DNA from: Fictibacillus macauensis ZFHKF-1
GTDB taxonomy: Bacteria; Bacillota; Bacilli; Bacillales; Fictibacillaceae
Reading direction: 5' to 3'
Length of the DNA stretch: 64,000 nucleotides
NCBI RefSeq assembly: GCF_000269865.1
Contig: NZ_AKKV01000031.1
Coordinates: forward strand, 62,001 to 126,000
The position numbers and the translations under genes are program-made. Shown one piece after another: positions 46,602 to 57,330 of the stretch. The notes below the pieces were generated by a model that saw only the letters and a list, made by a program, of their open reading frames with translations, did not search any database and was not told the origin of the DNA. Positions within the stretch are counted from its first letter, which is position 1; every line of letters begins with the position of its first letter.

Positions 46602-47768
46602 ATGATGTATAAAGCCTCGTGTCCCATTTGTCAATCAGGTGTATTAACGGATTTTTTGCATAGAGAAAACGTGCCCATTCATCAAAACCTTGTGATGCCT
46701 TCGCTAGCTCAAGCGAGAGCGCTCTCTAAAGGGACATTGTTAATGAGTGTTTGCCAAAGTTGTGGCTTTATTTTCAATCGTGCTTTTAATGAGGGATTGA
46801 TGAATTATTCGATGCAATATAACAACAATCAATCGTTTTCACAATCATTTTTAAGTCATATGCAAGAGCGAATCACATATCTTAAAGAACAGAAGCATGT
46901 GAAAGGAAAAACGGTTGTAGAAGTAGGATGTGGAAAAGGCGATTTTTTGACACAACTCATTATGTCCGAGGGCACGAATAAGGGCTACGGCTTTGATCCG
47001 AGTTATCAGGGAGAAGCAAACCCGCATGAAGCCCTCGTCTTTGTGCGGGATTATTTTTCTGATGCGTATCACAGTGTGCAAGGAGATGTGTGTATTTGTC
47101 GTCATGTGATTGAGCATATCGAGCAACCCGTCGCATTTTTAGAAGAGATAAGAAAAGGTCTATGTGAAAAAAATGCGCGGTATTATTTTGAAACGCCATG
47201 TGTGGACTGGATTGTGCGTCACGGGGCGACGTGGGATTTCTTCTATGAGCATTGTTCCTATTTTTCACGTTCAACACTGCTTCGTGCCTTTTCTGAGGCG
47301 GGGATTAGTCCGTTGCGTGCAACCACTGTCTTTGGCGATCAATATTTATGGGGAGAAGGTTCTGCAAGATCCTCACATGATACCGTTGTTCCACAAGCAT
47401 CGATTCCAGATGTTACATCGATAGTGCGTGCTGATAAACAGATGATGACAAAATGGCAGACACGCCTACAAGCGCTAGTGAAAAAAGGCAACGTCGCCAT
47501 CTGGGGGGCAGGTGCGAAGGGAGTCACCTTTGCCCACTTGTTTGATCCAGATGTTGAGCACATTAATTGTGTCATTGATATTAATCCCGGGAAAAATGGA
47601 GGTTATTTGCCAGGAACAGGTCACCTCATTATTGGGCTAGAGCAACTGCAAGAACGTAACATTGCAACAGTTATTATTATGAATCCTAATTATGTAGAGG
47701 AATCAAAAATCATGCTGCAAGAGCAAAAGCTAACACCAGATCTGATTGTTTTGGGGGGATCGTTTTGA
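46602..47768 (+). CDS. SAM-dependent methyltransferase, copy 2
   Basis: The 388-residue relative of the preceding C-methyltransferase has zinc knuckles CPIC and CQSC, SAM motif VVEVGCGKGDFLTQL, ICRHVIEHIEQP, and the C-terminal Rossmann-like domain NVAIWGAGAKGVTFAHL from about residue 300. The EHCSYFSRSTL block is retained. AAGGGAGAGG precedes ATG 46602. It may methylate a second position or a different sugar. Its stop overlaps the next start. Confidence 0.8.
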   Translation: MMYKASCPICQSGVLTDFLHRENVPIHQNLVMPSLAQARALSKGTLLMSVCQSCGFIFNRAFNEGLMNYSMQYNNNQSFSQSFLSHMQERITYLKEQKHVKGKTVVEVGCGKGDFLTQLIMSEGTNKGYGFDPSYQGEANPHEALVFVRDYFSDAYHSVQGDVCICRHVIEHIEQPVAFLEEIRKGLCEKNARYYFETPCVDWIVRHGATWDFFYEHCSYFSRSTLLRAFSEAGISPLRATTVFGDQYLWGEGSARSSHDTVVPQASIPDVTSIVRADKQMMTKWQTRLQALVKKGNVAIWGAGAKGVTFAHLFDPDVEHINCVIDINPGKNGGYLPGTGHLIIGLEQLQERNIATVIIMNPNYVEESKIMLQEQKLTPDLIVLGGSF

Positions 47769-48535
47769 AGATTAGTATTGATACAGAAGCAGGAACACTC
47801 TATTACGAGAAACATAATGTGATGAAAAATGTATCGCTGTATAGTAAAGAAAGTTTTGAACTGTTATCGAATTTGTGGACGAAAGTTGGCTGGAATGAAA
47901 AGTATATATATACCTTTTCATGGTTAGGGAGACCTATTATTCAACTTCCAGAAGATATGATTCGCATTCAAGAACTTATTTATAAAATACAGCCTGATGT
48001 GATTATTGAAACAGGCGTTGCACATGGAGGATCGCTCATTTATTATGCAAGTTTATGTAAAGCGATGGACAAAGGGCGAGTTATTGGCGTCGATATTGAA
48101 ATTCGTCCGCATAATAAACAAGCGATTCGTGAACATCCTCTTTCTTCTGCAATCACATTAATAGAAGGCGATTCCGTTGCTACAGACACCATTGAAGCGG
48201 TGAAAGCATGTATTAAACCACACGATAACGTCCTTATTTTGCTAGATTCGTGTCATACGAAAGAGCATGTGCTAAGCGAACTGCGTGCCTATGCTCCACT
48301 CGTTTCCGTTGATTCCTATATTGTAGCGACCGATGGGATTATGAAAGATGTTTACGATACGCCTCGAGGTGAGCCTGCGTGGAAAGAAGATCATCCAACT
48401 AGTGCAGCGCTAACCTTTTGTAAGGAAAATGACGCCTATGTTATAGAACAACCGAGTTGGCCCTTTAATGAAAGTGACCTAACCGCGCCTATTACACATT
48501 GGCCTAGTGCGTATATCAAACGACAGAAGGCGTGA
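47765..48535 (+). CDS. CmcI-like (cephalosporin hydroxylase family) methyltransferase
   Basis: The 256-residue protein of the CmcI / rhamnosyl O-methyltransferase family has the SAM-binding VIIETGVAHGGSLIYYAS, the acidic GVDIEIRP, and a metal-type ILLDSCHTKEHV. Despite the name, most members linked to glycans are O-methyltransferases. TTG 47765 overlaps the previous stop and follows GGGGGG. It probably caps or decorates the finished sugar (inference). Confidence 0.78.
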   Translation: MKISIDTEAGTLYYEKHNVMKNVSLYSKESFELLSNLWTKVGWNEKYIYTFSWLGRPIIQLPEDMIRIQELIYKIQPDVIIETGVAHGGSLIYYASLCKAMDKGRVIGVDIEIRPHNKQAIREHPLSSAITLIEGDSVATDTIEAVKACIKPHDNVLILLDSCHTKEHVLSELRAYAPLVSVDSYIVATDGIMKDVYDTPRGEPAWKEDHPTSAALTFCKENDAYVIEQPSWPFNESDLTAPITHWPSAYIKRQKA

Positions 48536-48542
48536 GGCTAGC

Positions 48543-50661
<2,119 letters not shown>

Positions 50662-50665
50662 AAGT

Positions 50666-50712
50666 TAACCGAGTGGTTGTGCGAAAAAACGCACCGGCAC
50701 TCGGTTATTTTT
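50666..50712 (+). terminator. intrinsic terminator of glycan unit 2
   Basis: TAACCGAGTG pairs with CACTCGGTTA, an inner GTGCG pairs with CGCAC, and the stem is followed by TTTTT. Confidence 0.85.
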
Positions 50713-50781
50713 AAATATGTCGCTTTCCATGTTACATGCTGAATTTGGACGATTGCCCTATTCCGCTTTATCTACGAGGTG

Positions 50782-50789
50782 CATACATA
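50782..50789 (+). promoter_or_regulatory. possible mother-cell -10 element of glycan unit 3
   Basis: CATACATA (50782-50789) resembles the CATA-type -10 of sigma-E/sigma-K. The -35 position at 17 bases is CC rather than AC, so the match is weaker than for units 1 and 2. Confidence 0.35.
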
Positions 50790-50829
50790 GTAATGGAGAC
50801 ATCACTGTAGAAATCTGAGGTGAACTAGT

Positions 50830-51867
50830 GTGAAGGCTGTCATTATGGCAGGGGGACAAGGGACGCGGTTTTGGCCGTGGAGTACAGCGCAACGACCGAA
50901 ACAATTTTTATCGTTACGCTCTAAGGATAGTTTATTACAAGAAACATACGCTCGTTTTTTACTGAAGCTAGCGCATGAAGATATTTATGTTGTCACTACA
51001 GCTGAATATGCGCCGCTTGTGTTAGAGCAGCTACCTCAGTTAACGGATGAGCGCATCATTATTGAACCGTGCCGAAGAGATACTGGTCCATGTGTGGCGC
51101 TTGCCGCTCTCTCTTTCTTACGGAATAACGACGATGAAGTTATTGTTACAGCACCATCGGATCAGTATATTCCAGATGGTGTTGCTTTTCTAGAAGCACT
51201 TGAAGTAGCAGAAGAAGCTGCGAAAAATGATGCCTATATCGTAACATTGGGGATTCAACCAACGCGTCCTGAAACAGGCTATGGTTATATTGAAACATTT
51301 CCTTCTCTTGTAAAGAAGCAGGCGATTGTGCCTGTGAAGCAATTTGTTGAAAAACCCTCCTTATCCGTAGCGCAGGAACTATTAAAAAAAGAAACGATTT
51401 TCTGGAATAGTGGCATTTTTATATGGAAACCTTCAACGATTGCTTATTATATGGAGAAGCATCAGAAAGAGTTGTGGGAAAAGCTTCAAAATGAACAGTT
51501 ACCGCTACAACAAACATATGAAGCACTGCCGAAGCTCTCTATTGATTATGCCATTTTAGAAAAAGCGGCACACATTTATACGGTTCCGGTTACGTTTGAA
51601 TGGGATGATGTAGGAACGTGGGGGTCGCTTGAACGTTTTCATGATCAAGCAGAGGAAGACAATATTACGCACGGAGAGCGGATCGTAACTAACGGCGCGA
51701 ATTGTACGATAATTTCACAGTACAAAACGCTCGTGCTAGGGCTAAGTGACATCATCGTTGTTTGTACGGATGAAGGCTTGCTAGTATGTCACAAATCAGA
51801 AGAACAACACATTAAAGAGCGTTTGCGTCAATTAGAAGATTTGGAAAAAGGCAATGAGGAGGAGTAA
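50830..51867 (+). CDS. manC: mannose-1-phosphate guanylyltransferase
   Basis: The enzyme makes GDP-mannose. The 345-residue protein has the signature KAVIMAGGQGTRFWPWSTAQRPKQF, the metal-binding TAPSDQYI, FVEKP, and NSGIFIWKP. It is the single-domain form without an isomerase domain. GTG 50830 follows GAGGTGAAC. Its product feeds Gmd (unit 2) and perhaps the neighbouring GT4 directly. Confidence 0.95.
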   Translation: MKAVIMAGGQGTRFWPWSTAQRPKQFLSLRSKDSLLQETYARFLLKLAHEDIYVVTTAEYAPLVLEQLPQLTDERIIIEPCRRDTGPCVALAALSFLRNNDDEVIVTAPSDQYIPDGVAFLEALEVAEEAAKNDAYIVTLGIQPTRPETGYGYIETFPSLVKKQAIVPVKQFVEKPSLSVAQELLKKETIFWNSGIFIWKPSTIAYYMEKHQKELWEKLQNEQLPLQQTYEALPKLSIDYAILEKAAHIYTVPVTFEWDDVGTWGSLERFHDQAEEDNITHGERIVTNGANCTIISQYKTLVLGLSDIIVVCTDEGLLVCHKSEEQHIKERLRQLEDLEKGNEEE

Positions 51868-51869
51868 CT

Positions 51870-52964
51870 TTGAAGATTGCTTTTGATCGAGCGTATGCAA
51901 TAACCCCTTCTTCTCAGCGAGGAATTGGCCGGTATTCTGAAGCGTTGCTTTATGAATTGCAACAAAACCCATCCGTTGAAATAGTGGTTTTTGATCTTAT
52001 GGAACATTGGTCAGCAGAAAAGATCAAAGAAGAAATTGTACACTTTATTAATAAAGAGCAACCAGATCTTTATCTTGTGCAGTCACCTTTTGATTATTAT
52101 GGGATAGCACCTAATTTAGCTAAATCTTGGTTTCCAAACGTTACGTTAGCGACAACTGTATATGATTTTATTCCTTTTCATTTTCCAACACACTTTTTGT
52201 TTAATGAAGAATGGAAACGACGCTATGAATCCATCGTTTCTTTTATTTCACAATGTGACGTTGTATTTGCCATTTCAGAATGTACAAAACAAGAAGTGTT
52301 ACAACGAACAGACTTGAAAAATGAACAAGTGCGTGTTATTTCTGGAGGAATTGATGTCTCTTTTCAGCGAGCCGCGCGTTCGAAAGTCTTATTAGAGCGT
52401 TATGGCATTACTTCTCCCTTTGTACTCTATACAGGAGGCGCAGAAGTTCATAAAAATGTGCCAGCTATTATTCGTTCATTCGCTAAGGCAACGCCGTTGT
52501 TGAAGAAGTCACATCAACTCGTATTAGCAGGAGAAATATATCCACATATGAAGTTATTGTTAGAAAGAGAAGCGGCACGATCTCACATCACTGATTCTCT
52601 TGTTTTTACCGGTTATGTGCCGGATGACGTGCTCATACAGCTCTATTCTAGTGCAGATGTATTTTTATTTCCATCGCTGTATGAAGGATTTGGTTTACCA
52701 GTGCTAGAGGCAATGGCGTGCGGCACACCTGTTGTTACATCAGACGTAGCCTCTTTACCCGAAGTAGCTGGAGACGCTGCAATTTATGTAGATCCGACAG
52801 ACGACGAGTGTATTGCGACTGGCTTAATAGACGTCCTTCAACATCCAGAACGACATGCAAGCCTTATTGAAAAAGGGCTGCAACAAGTAAAAAAATTTTC
52901 TTGGAAGCAAACAGGAAATCATGTAGTGTCAACATGTCAAAAGATCACGGAGGAATTATGGTAG
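51870..52964 (+). CDS. GT4 glycosyltransferase (mannosyltransferase-like)
   Basis: The 364-residue GT-B family 4 enzyme begins [20 protein letters not shown] and carries [15 protein letters not shown] and [21 protein letters not shown], with [13 protein letters not shown]. This form is common among WbaZ/MtfB-like mannosyl- or rhamnosyltransferases. TTG 51870 follows GAGGAGGAG. Being next to manC, a GDP-sugar donor is plausible. Confidence 0.85.
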   Translation: MKIAFDRAYAITPSSQRGIGRYSEALLYELQQNPSVEIVVFDLMEHWSAEKIKEEIVHFINKEQPDLYLVQSPFDYYGIAPNLAKSWFPNVTLATTVYDFIPFHFPTHFLFNEEWKRRYESIVSFISQCDVVFAISECTKQEVLQRTDLKNEQVRVISGGIDVSFQRAARSKVLLERYGITSPFVLYTGGAEVHKNVPAIIRSFAKATPLLKKSHQLVLAGEIYPHMKLLLEREAARSHITDSLVFTGYVPDDVLIQLYSSADVFLFPSLYEGFGLPVLEAMACGTPVVTSDVASLPEVAGDAAIYVDPTDDECIATGLIDVLQHPERHASLIEKGLQQVKKFSWKQTGNHVVSTCQKITEELW

Positions 52965-54220
52965 ACGTTACAGTCATCTTAACGAGTTACAATAAACCAA
53001 CGATGGTCGGCGCTGCGATTGAAAGTGTTTTAGCACAAACAACTCCTAATTGGGAGCTCATCATTATGGATGATGAATCAGGAGAAGACGTACAGAAAAT
53101 TCTAGCTTCCTATGAAAATGACACGCGCATCACACTCATTCGAAGTGGCGTTAAAAATGAGGATCGCTATAAAGTCACGCGTTATGCCTATTTAATTAAT
53201 CTAGCATTAGAGAAGGCGCAAGGGCGCTACATTAGCTATTTAACAGATGATACTGTTTATATGCCAGAGCGCCTAGCAACGATGTTGCGTTATTTCCAAG
53301 AGCATAAGGAAGCGCAAGTCGTCTACTCCTCACAGCAAATTGAGCAGTATAACGATGTTGGTAAGAAAATTTGGAGTATGCTATTAGAAGCGAAGGAGGT
53401 CTTACATCAAGCCGCTAATCGCGTAGATCATTGCTCGGTTATGCATACGAAAGACATTGCAAATCACGTTAAAAAACGCTACGGTTCTTTTTGGGATGAT
53501 CATGCTGACTATTGGTTTAATGCTGACGCTGTTTTTTGGCATCGATTAAATTCCTTTGCTCCGTTTTTCCCAATAGAACTCGTATTAGATATTACGAAAA
53601 ATACGCCTAGTTGCTTTCAATATTTAAGTCAATTTCTTCCGGACCCTTTGCCCCAAGGCACGGTTATCAAAGGATTAGATGGTCGTTTTTTTGTAATTGA
53701 AGAAAGAAAAAGAAGAGCCATTTCGTTCGTTCACTTTGAAAAATCTCATTACTCTCGTTTTGTCGAAGTTCCTGATCCTATTCTTTATAAATATGAAGAG
53801 GGCGAGCAAATTGATGAACAACATCCACAAAAGCGGATTCTCCTACAGCATAAAGAGTCAAAAAAATGGTACTGGTTAAATGGTTCACTGTATCATGAAG
53901 TGAATGAGTCACTTCAGACAGCTCTTCCTTTGCATACGTTGCCATATCTTAGCGTCTCTTCTTCTTTTTTGAGTAAAGTCGTGCCAGGATGCCAGCTTAC
54001 GAAAGAGCAAATCATGAAAGGGCTACTTCCGGACGGCTTGTTATTGAAACATCAGGATTTATTTTATCTTTCCGATGCCGGAAAACTATGTGAGATCCAA
54101 GACCGAATAGCCTTTGAGAAACTGTTGTATAAGCGCAGTGATGTGCAGATGGTAAGTGATGAGGACTTACGGCTGTTTGCAAAAGGTCCGGCCTTTGTGT
54201 GGGAGATGTTTCAAGTTTAA
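52958..54220 (+). CDS. GT2 glycosyltransferase with C-terminal repeats
   Basis: The 420-residue protein has a GT2 domain in residues 1 to about 240 (VTVILTSYNKPTMVG, IIMDDESGED, YLTDDTVYMPERL with the DD metal site). After it come degenerate repeats of the type GTVIKG..GRFFVIE..KRRAIS near residue 255, a middle copy near 310 (RILLQHKES-KKWYWLNG), and GLLLKHQDLFYLSDAGKLCEI near 365. ATG 52958 is five bases after CGGAGG and overlaps the previous stop. Repeats may hold the enzyme at a surface; that is inference. Confidence 0.78.
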   Translation: MVDVTVILTSYNKPTMVGAAIESVLAQTTPNWELIIMDDESGEDVQKILASYENDTRITLIRSGVKNEDRYKVTRYAYLINLALEKAQGRYISYLTDDTVYMPERLATMLRYFQEHKEAQVVYSSQQIEQYNDVGKKIWSMLLEAKEVLHQAANRVDHCSVMHTKDIANHVKKRYGSFWDDHADYWFNADAVFWHRLNSFAPFFPIELVLDITKNTPSCFQYLSQFLPDPLPQGTVIKGLDGRFFVIEERKRRAISFVHFEKSHYSRFVEVPDPILYKYEEGEQIDEQHPQKRILLQHKESKKWYWLNGSLYHEVNESLQTALPLHTLPYLSVSSSFLSKVVPGCQLTKEQIMKGLLPDGLLLKHQDLFYLSDAGKLCEIQDRIAFEKLLYKRSDVQMVSDEDLRLFAKGPAFVWEMFQV

Positions 54221-54228
54221 ATAAAAAC

Positions 54229-54276
54229 AAGAAGGCACGTGAAACGGCTGTTACTACCGTTTCACGTGCCTTCTTT
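54229..54276. terminator. strong bidirectional terminator
   Basis: A perfect 17-bp stem (GAAGGCACGTGAAACGG, 54231-54247, with its complement at 54257-54273) separates unit 3 from the converging CgeB-like pair. Confidence 0.93.
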
Positions 54277-54280
54277 GCTA

Positions 54281-55279
54281 TTAAAATAATGAATCTTGCT
54301 CAACAAGAGAATATGCAGTAGATAGAATCGTTGATATGGTTTCCGCACGATGTTTATACGTGTGGAACGATTGAATCGTATCATAGGCTGCCTGACAGAG
54401 TTTTTGACGTGCCTTTGGCCGTTGTAAATAATAGTCGATTTTCTTTAGACAATCCTCTTCATTTTTGTAGAGTGCCAAGTGTGTATGTTCCTTCATACCA
54501 AAGGGTAAGCGGTCTCTATAAGAAAGAAGCTGAAACGCCTGACAGGCAGCTAAATCAAATGTTCGATTGTTGACGTTGTATGCTTCTATGTTTAATGTGT
54601 TTTCATTCATTGATAAATCATGAGGTCGTTGCGGATTTAAAATGATAGAGGAGCGGTGAAAATACGAAACAGTATCTTTTGGTGCGATGTATGGTTCGAT
54701 CGTGACCCGTGCTTGATGTTTTTCTTGCCCAAAGAATTGACGCCATTCGTCACCACCAAGAAAGATAGAATAGGTTGTATGCTCTAATATATGGGAAATA
54801 AGTTGTTTGCGATTTTCATAAGGATAGCCTATTAAACAGAGATCAAATTCCTTTTTAATTTCTTCTTGAGAAGGAACAAAGGTGTGAACGTCAGCTGCCA
54901 GAGGAACATGATACGCGTGCAAGTGTCCACGCTTTTTATATTCATTGACAGCATTTTCTTCAATTGAGAAAACAACATCATACCGAGAAGCAAGCGTAAC
55001 GGTAGTGTCCATATAATGAGGATCCTCTGTGAACCAAATAGCGCGATGAATTTGTTTTTCTTCTAGCCAAGAGAGCAGTTCTTCTGGTAATAAGAAGCCA
55101 ACCGTTGTTAAGACAACGTGTGGCTGAAAGCGGTGAATCATGAACGTTAGCGGTCCGATGCCTTTAAAGTGGCTACCCCAAGTAACAGTATGCCCGCAAG
55201 CTCGTAACGATTGAATAATGCAACGGTCAATATGATGATAGATGCGCGGAAAGCCGGAAGGAATGTAAAAAATTCTCAT
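54281..55279 (-). CDS. CgeB-like glycosyltransferase, copy 1
   Basis: The 332-residue protein starts MRIFYIPSGFPRIYHHID (ATG 55279, AAGGAAGG upstream) and has HRAIWFTEDPHYMD, PLAADVHTFVPS, CLIGYPYENRKQLI and, near the end, NNRTFDLAACQAFQLLS. This order is that of CgeB / YkvP-type GT-B proteins. In B. subtilis cgeB is sigma-K-controlled and affects the glycosylated spore crust. Its ATG overlaps the upstream gene's TGA (ATGA), so they are coupled. Confidence 0.8.
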   Translation of the reverse strand: MRIFYIPSGFPRIYHHIDRCIIQSLRACGHTVTWGSHFKGIGPLTFMIHRFQPHVVLTTVGFLLPEELLSWLEEKQIHRAIWFTEDPHYMDTTVTLASRYDVVFSIEENAVNEYKKRGHLHAYHVPLAADVHTFVPSQEEIKKEFDLCLIGYPYENRKQLISHILEHTTYSIFLGGDEWRQFFGQEKHQARVTIEPYIAPKDTVSYFHRSSIILNPQRPHDLSMNENTLNIEAYNVNNRTFDLAACQAFQLLSYRDRLPFGMKEHTHLALYKNEEDCLKKIDYYLQRPKARQKLCQAAYDTIQSFHTYKHRAETISTILSTAYSLVEQDSLF

Positions 55280-56304
55280 GGTAACAACCTTCCTTGATGC
55301 TTGCACGATAAAAAAGAATGTGCTGTCTTGTTTATAGATAGAGCCTGAAGTAGCTGTCTTATGCGCTGTAAAAACGTATCTCTTGCTTGAGTTGTTTTTT
55401 GGGCAGCACAGGCAATGTGGGTTCGCGCGACATCCTCTTTCATATAGAAGTGAATTAAGGAAAGTAGCTCATCATAGGTGGTAAAAGAAATCATTTCTTC
55501 TTCCGTATAATAGGTGCGCAAATCAGGCATGTCGGAAATAAGTTGAAATCCACCACAGAGTGCAACATCAAAGGTTCGATTATTAATACTTCTTCCTTGG
55601 ATGTGCAACGAATTTTGATTAGCATCTAAGTCAGCAGGACGATGGGTATTTAGGATTATTTTACTTTTTTTATATAAAGTAGAAGCCTTTTTAGGGGAAA
55701 TCCAGTCATATATGGTTAACTTTCCACCATGCTGTTCTTCTTTTAATAGCTCTCGCCACATTCCCCCTGCAACAGCAATCGTATAGTCCGTATCTTGAAG
55801 AAGCGCTGTAATGAGTGAGATGCGATCAGGATAAGGAAAGCCGACGAGACACAGGTCGGTTCCACTCGTTTCTTCTTCGACAGCAGCATCTAAAAGGTGA
55901 GGATCGGTTCCTAGTGGGAGCAGATGTACGGAACGATGTTCCCATTCTTTGTAGAGAGATAGCGCCGCAGAATCAATCGTAAAGACATCTTCATAACGGT
56001 GAATGATGGGTTTACTTAAATCTAAATAATAAGGATCTTCTGTCATCCACACAGCGCGGTGAATGTTCTTAGTAGCTAACCAGCTGCTTACTTCTTCTGA
56101 GAGCACAAAGCCATTTAATGTTAAGACGAGGTCAGGTTGAAAATGCTTTACTTTTGATTGAAAAGAAGGAAAACTCGGTCCTAACGATTGATAAACAGAT
56201 AAAAAACGGCAGTAGTGCCCCTCTTGTTTTAACGCGGACAGTATACAGTTTTCGAAATGCTGATAAATGCCAAAATAACCTGATGATAGGAATAAAATTC
56301 TCAT
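55276..56304 (-). CDS. CgeB-like glycosyltransferase, copy 2
   Basis: The 342-residue paralogue of the next gene has MRILFLSSGYFGIYQHFE, HRAVWMTEDPYYLD, PLGTDPHLLDAAVEE, CLVGFPYPDRISLI and NNRTFDVALCGGFQLIS at matching positions. Of tandem ATGs (56307 and 56304) the second is better spaced from AAAGGAG. The strand is opposite to units 1-3. A possible sigma-K-type element CATATACTG lies upstream near 56341. Confidence 0.8.
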   Translation of the reverse strand: MRILFLSSGYFGIYQHFENCILSALKQEGHYCRFLSVYQSLGPSFPSFQSKVKHFQPDLVLTLNGFVLSEEVSSWLATKNIHRAVWMTEDPYYLDLSKPIIHRYEDVFTIDSAALSLYKEWEHRSVHLLPLGTDPHLLDAAVEEETSGTDLCLVGFPYPDRISLITALLQDTDYTIAVAGGMWRELLKEEQHGGKLTIYDWISPKKASTLYKKSKIILNTHRPADLDANQNSLHIQGRSINNRTFDVALCGGFQLISDMPDLRTYYTEEEMISFTTYDELLSLIHFYMKEDVARTHIACAAQKTTQARDTFLQRIRQLLQALSINKTAHSFLSCKHQGRLLP

Positions 56305-56369
56305 CATAAACTCCTTTCTTACGATTTTCATAACAGTATATGTAAAAGAAGAAAGAACGGGTATGTAAT

Positions 56370-56397
56370 AAAAAAGCAGCAAAATTGCTGCTTTTTA
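56370..56397 (-). terminator. intrinsic terminator of the 80-residue Cys-rich gene
   Basis: AAAAAGCAGCAA pairs with TTGCTGCTTTTT. Confidence 0.88.
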
Positions 56398-56399
56398 CA

Positions 56400-56642
56400 T
56401 TAAACAAAGGAAACACCAGTTGCAAAAGCACAGTTTACAAAAACAACCCCAGTTGCTGTTGCGATGGAGACGGATCCCCCGATACAGCCTGTAATGGTTC
56501 CTGTTATAACAGATCCGAAATAGGTAAGTGTGACAGTTTGTCCAATTGCACTACATAATAAGCCACAAGAACCAAACCCAAAGCCAAACGGCGGAAAACA
56601 GCAAGGGTTACAACACGAGTTACAACATCTTCTTCTTCCCAT
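56400..56642 (-). CDS. 80-residue Cys-rich spore-surface-type protein
   Basis: The N-terminus is a Cys cluster (RRRCCNSCCNPCCFPP, six Cys), then a Gly/Phe stretch, then a compact beta-rich domain of about 45 residues beginning GQTVTLTYFGSVITGTIT and ending GVVFVNCAFATGVSFV. The domain's pattern parallels the end of the neighbouring 107-residue protein. AGGAGGTG precedes ATG 56642. Dense Cys and the position suggest a cross-linked spore-surface structural protein (inference). Confidence 0.7.
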   Translation of the reverse strand: MGRRRCCNSCCNPCCFPPFGFGFGSCGLLCSAIGQTVTLTYFGSVITGTITGCIGGSVSIATATGVVFVNCAFATGVSFV

Positions 56643-56730
56643 TATTCATTCACCTCCTTTACAGGCTTGTTTACTTTTTTAGGGGGGCTTTTGGGGAAGG
56701 TGAATGATAAAAAATAGAAAGTGTTATGAT

Positions 56731-56762
56731 AAAAACAAACAGGCTGACAGTACCAGCCTGTT
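56731..56762 (-). terminator. intrinsic terminator of the 107-residue Cys-rich gene
   Basis: AACAGGCTG pairs with CAGCCTGTT, with T-rich sequence on the minus-strand side. Confidence 0.82.
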
Positions 56763-56785
56763 GTTTTCGTGTCATCATTTATTGC

Positions 56786-57109
56786 TTAGAAAGGACCTAC
56801 TTGAAGTGCTACGATGTCTTGACAGTCAAGTACAACTACGCCACCAGTTGGTGTTGCTGAAGAGCCGTTTACAAATGTTACGCAACAAGTATTGTTACAG
56901 AATGCTGCAAACACAAGAGTAAATGGTGTTAATACGCCACGAACGCTCACCGTAACTGTAGTACCTGGAATTAAGCAACGTAATTGGTCACAGAAACATC
57001 CACAGCAGTTTGGACGTTGTTGACAACAAGAAGATGAAGATGAAGATGACGAAGACGAAGAAGACGAACTTTCGTAACAATCGTAACCTTTTCTAAATAA
57101 AGAACCCAT
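56786..57109 (-). CDS. 107-residue protein with poly-Ser tract, Cys cluster and beta domain
   Basis: Order: a short head (MGSLFRKGYDCYE), 14 consecutive Ser, a Cys cluster (CCQQRPNCCGCFCDQLRC), and a small beta-rich domain (GTTVTVSVRGVLTPFTLVF...VVVLDCQDIVALQV). The Ser tract uses AGT, TCG, TCT and TCA codons, so it is kept as protein sequence rather than by simple DNA slippage. Poly-Ser could be a glycan acceptor. AAAGGAGGAAC precedes ATG 57109. Spore-surface role is inferred from composition and neighbours. Confidence 0.7.
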   Translation of the reverse strand: MGSLFRKGYDCYESSSSSSSSSSSSSSCCQQRPNCCGCFCDQLRCLIPGTTVTVSVRGVLTPFTLVFAAFCNNTCCVTFVNGSSATPTGGVVVLDCQDIVALQVGPF

Positions 57110-57241
57110 TTAATTGTTCCTCCTTTATATTGTTTCGCTCTCCTGATTTATCAGGGATAATATAATATATTGCTTTCTTAATTTTTTGCATAGATAAGTA
57201 CCTACTCGTACATAAAAATGGGTTTATATTTAAAAAAGAAC

Positions 57242-57268
57242 AAAAAAAGAGAAGAGGAATCTCTTCTC
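57242..57268 (-). terminator. intrinsic terminator of the CxxC mini-gene
   Basis: GAGAAGAG pairs with CTCTTCTC over a GAAT loop; the minus-strand side ends in seven T. Confidence 0.82.
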
Positions 57269-57330
57269 AAAAGGGTACTTCTATAGTGGGAAGCAAGCAA
57301 ATCTAGTAACGGGAAAACCCAGATTGTTTA

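Noticed and set aside
57023-57070. Poly-Ser region of the 107-residue protein as a simple-sequence slippage tract or frameshift
   Set aside because: The codons are mixed (AGT, TCG, TCT, TCA) and the flanking frame is intact, so it is a real protein feature.
56400-57109. Calling the small Cys-rich proteins endospore appendage (Ena) subunits
   Set aside because: The Cys head is suggestive, but the core domain does not match what I remember of DUF3992; a profile search would decide.
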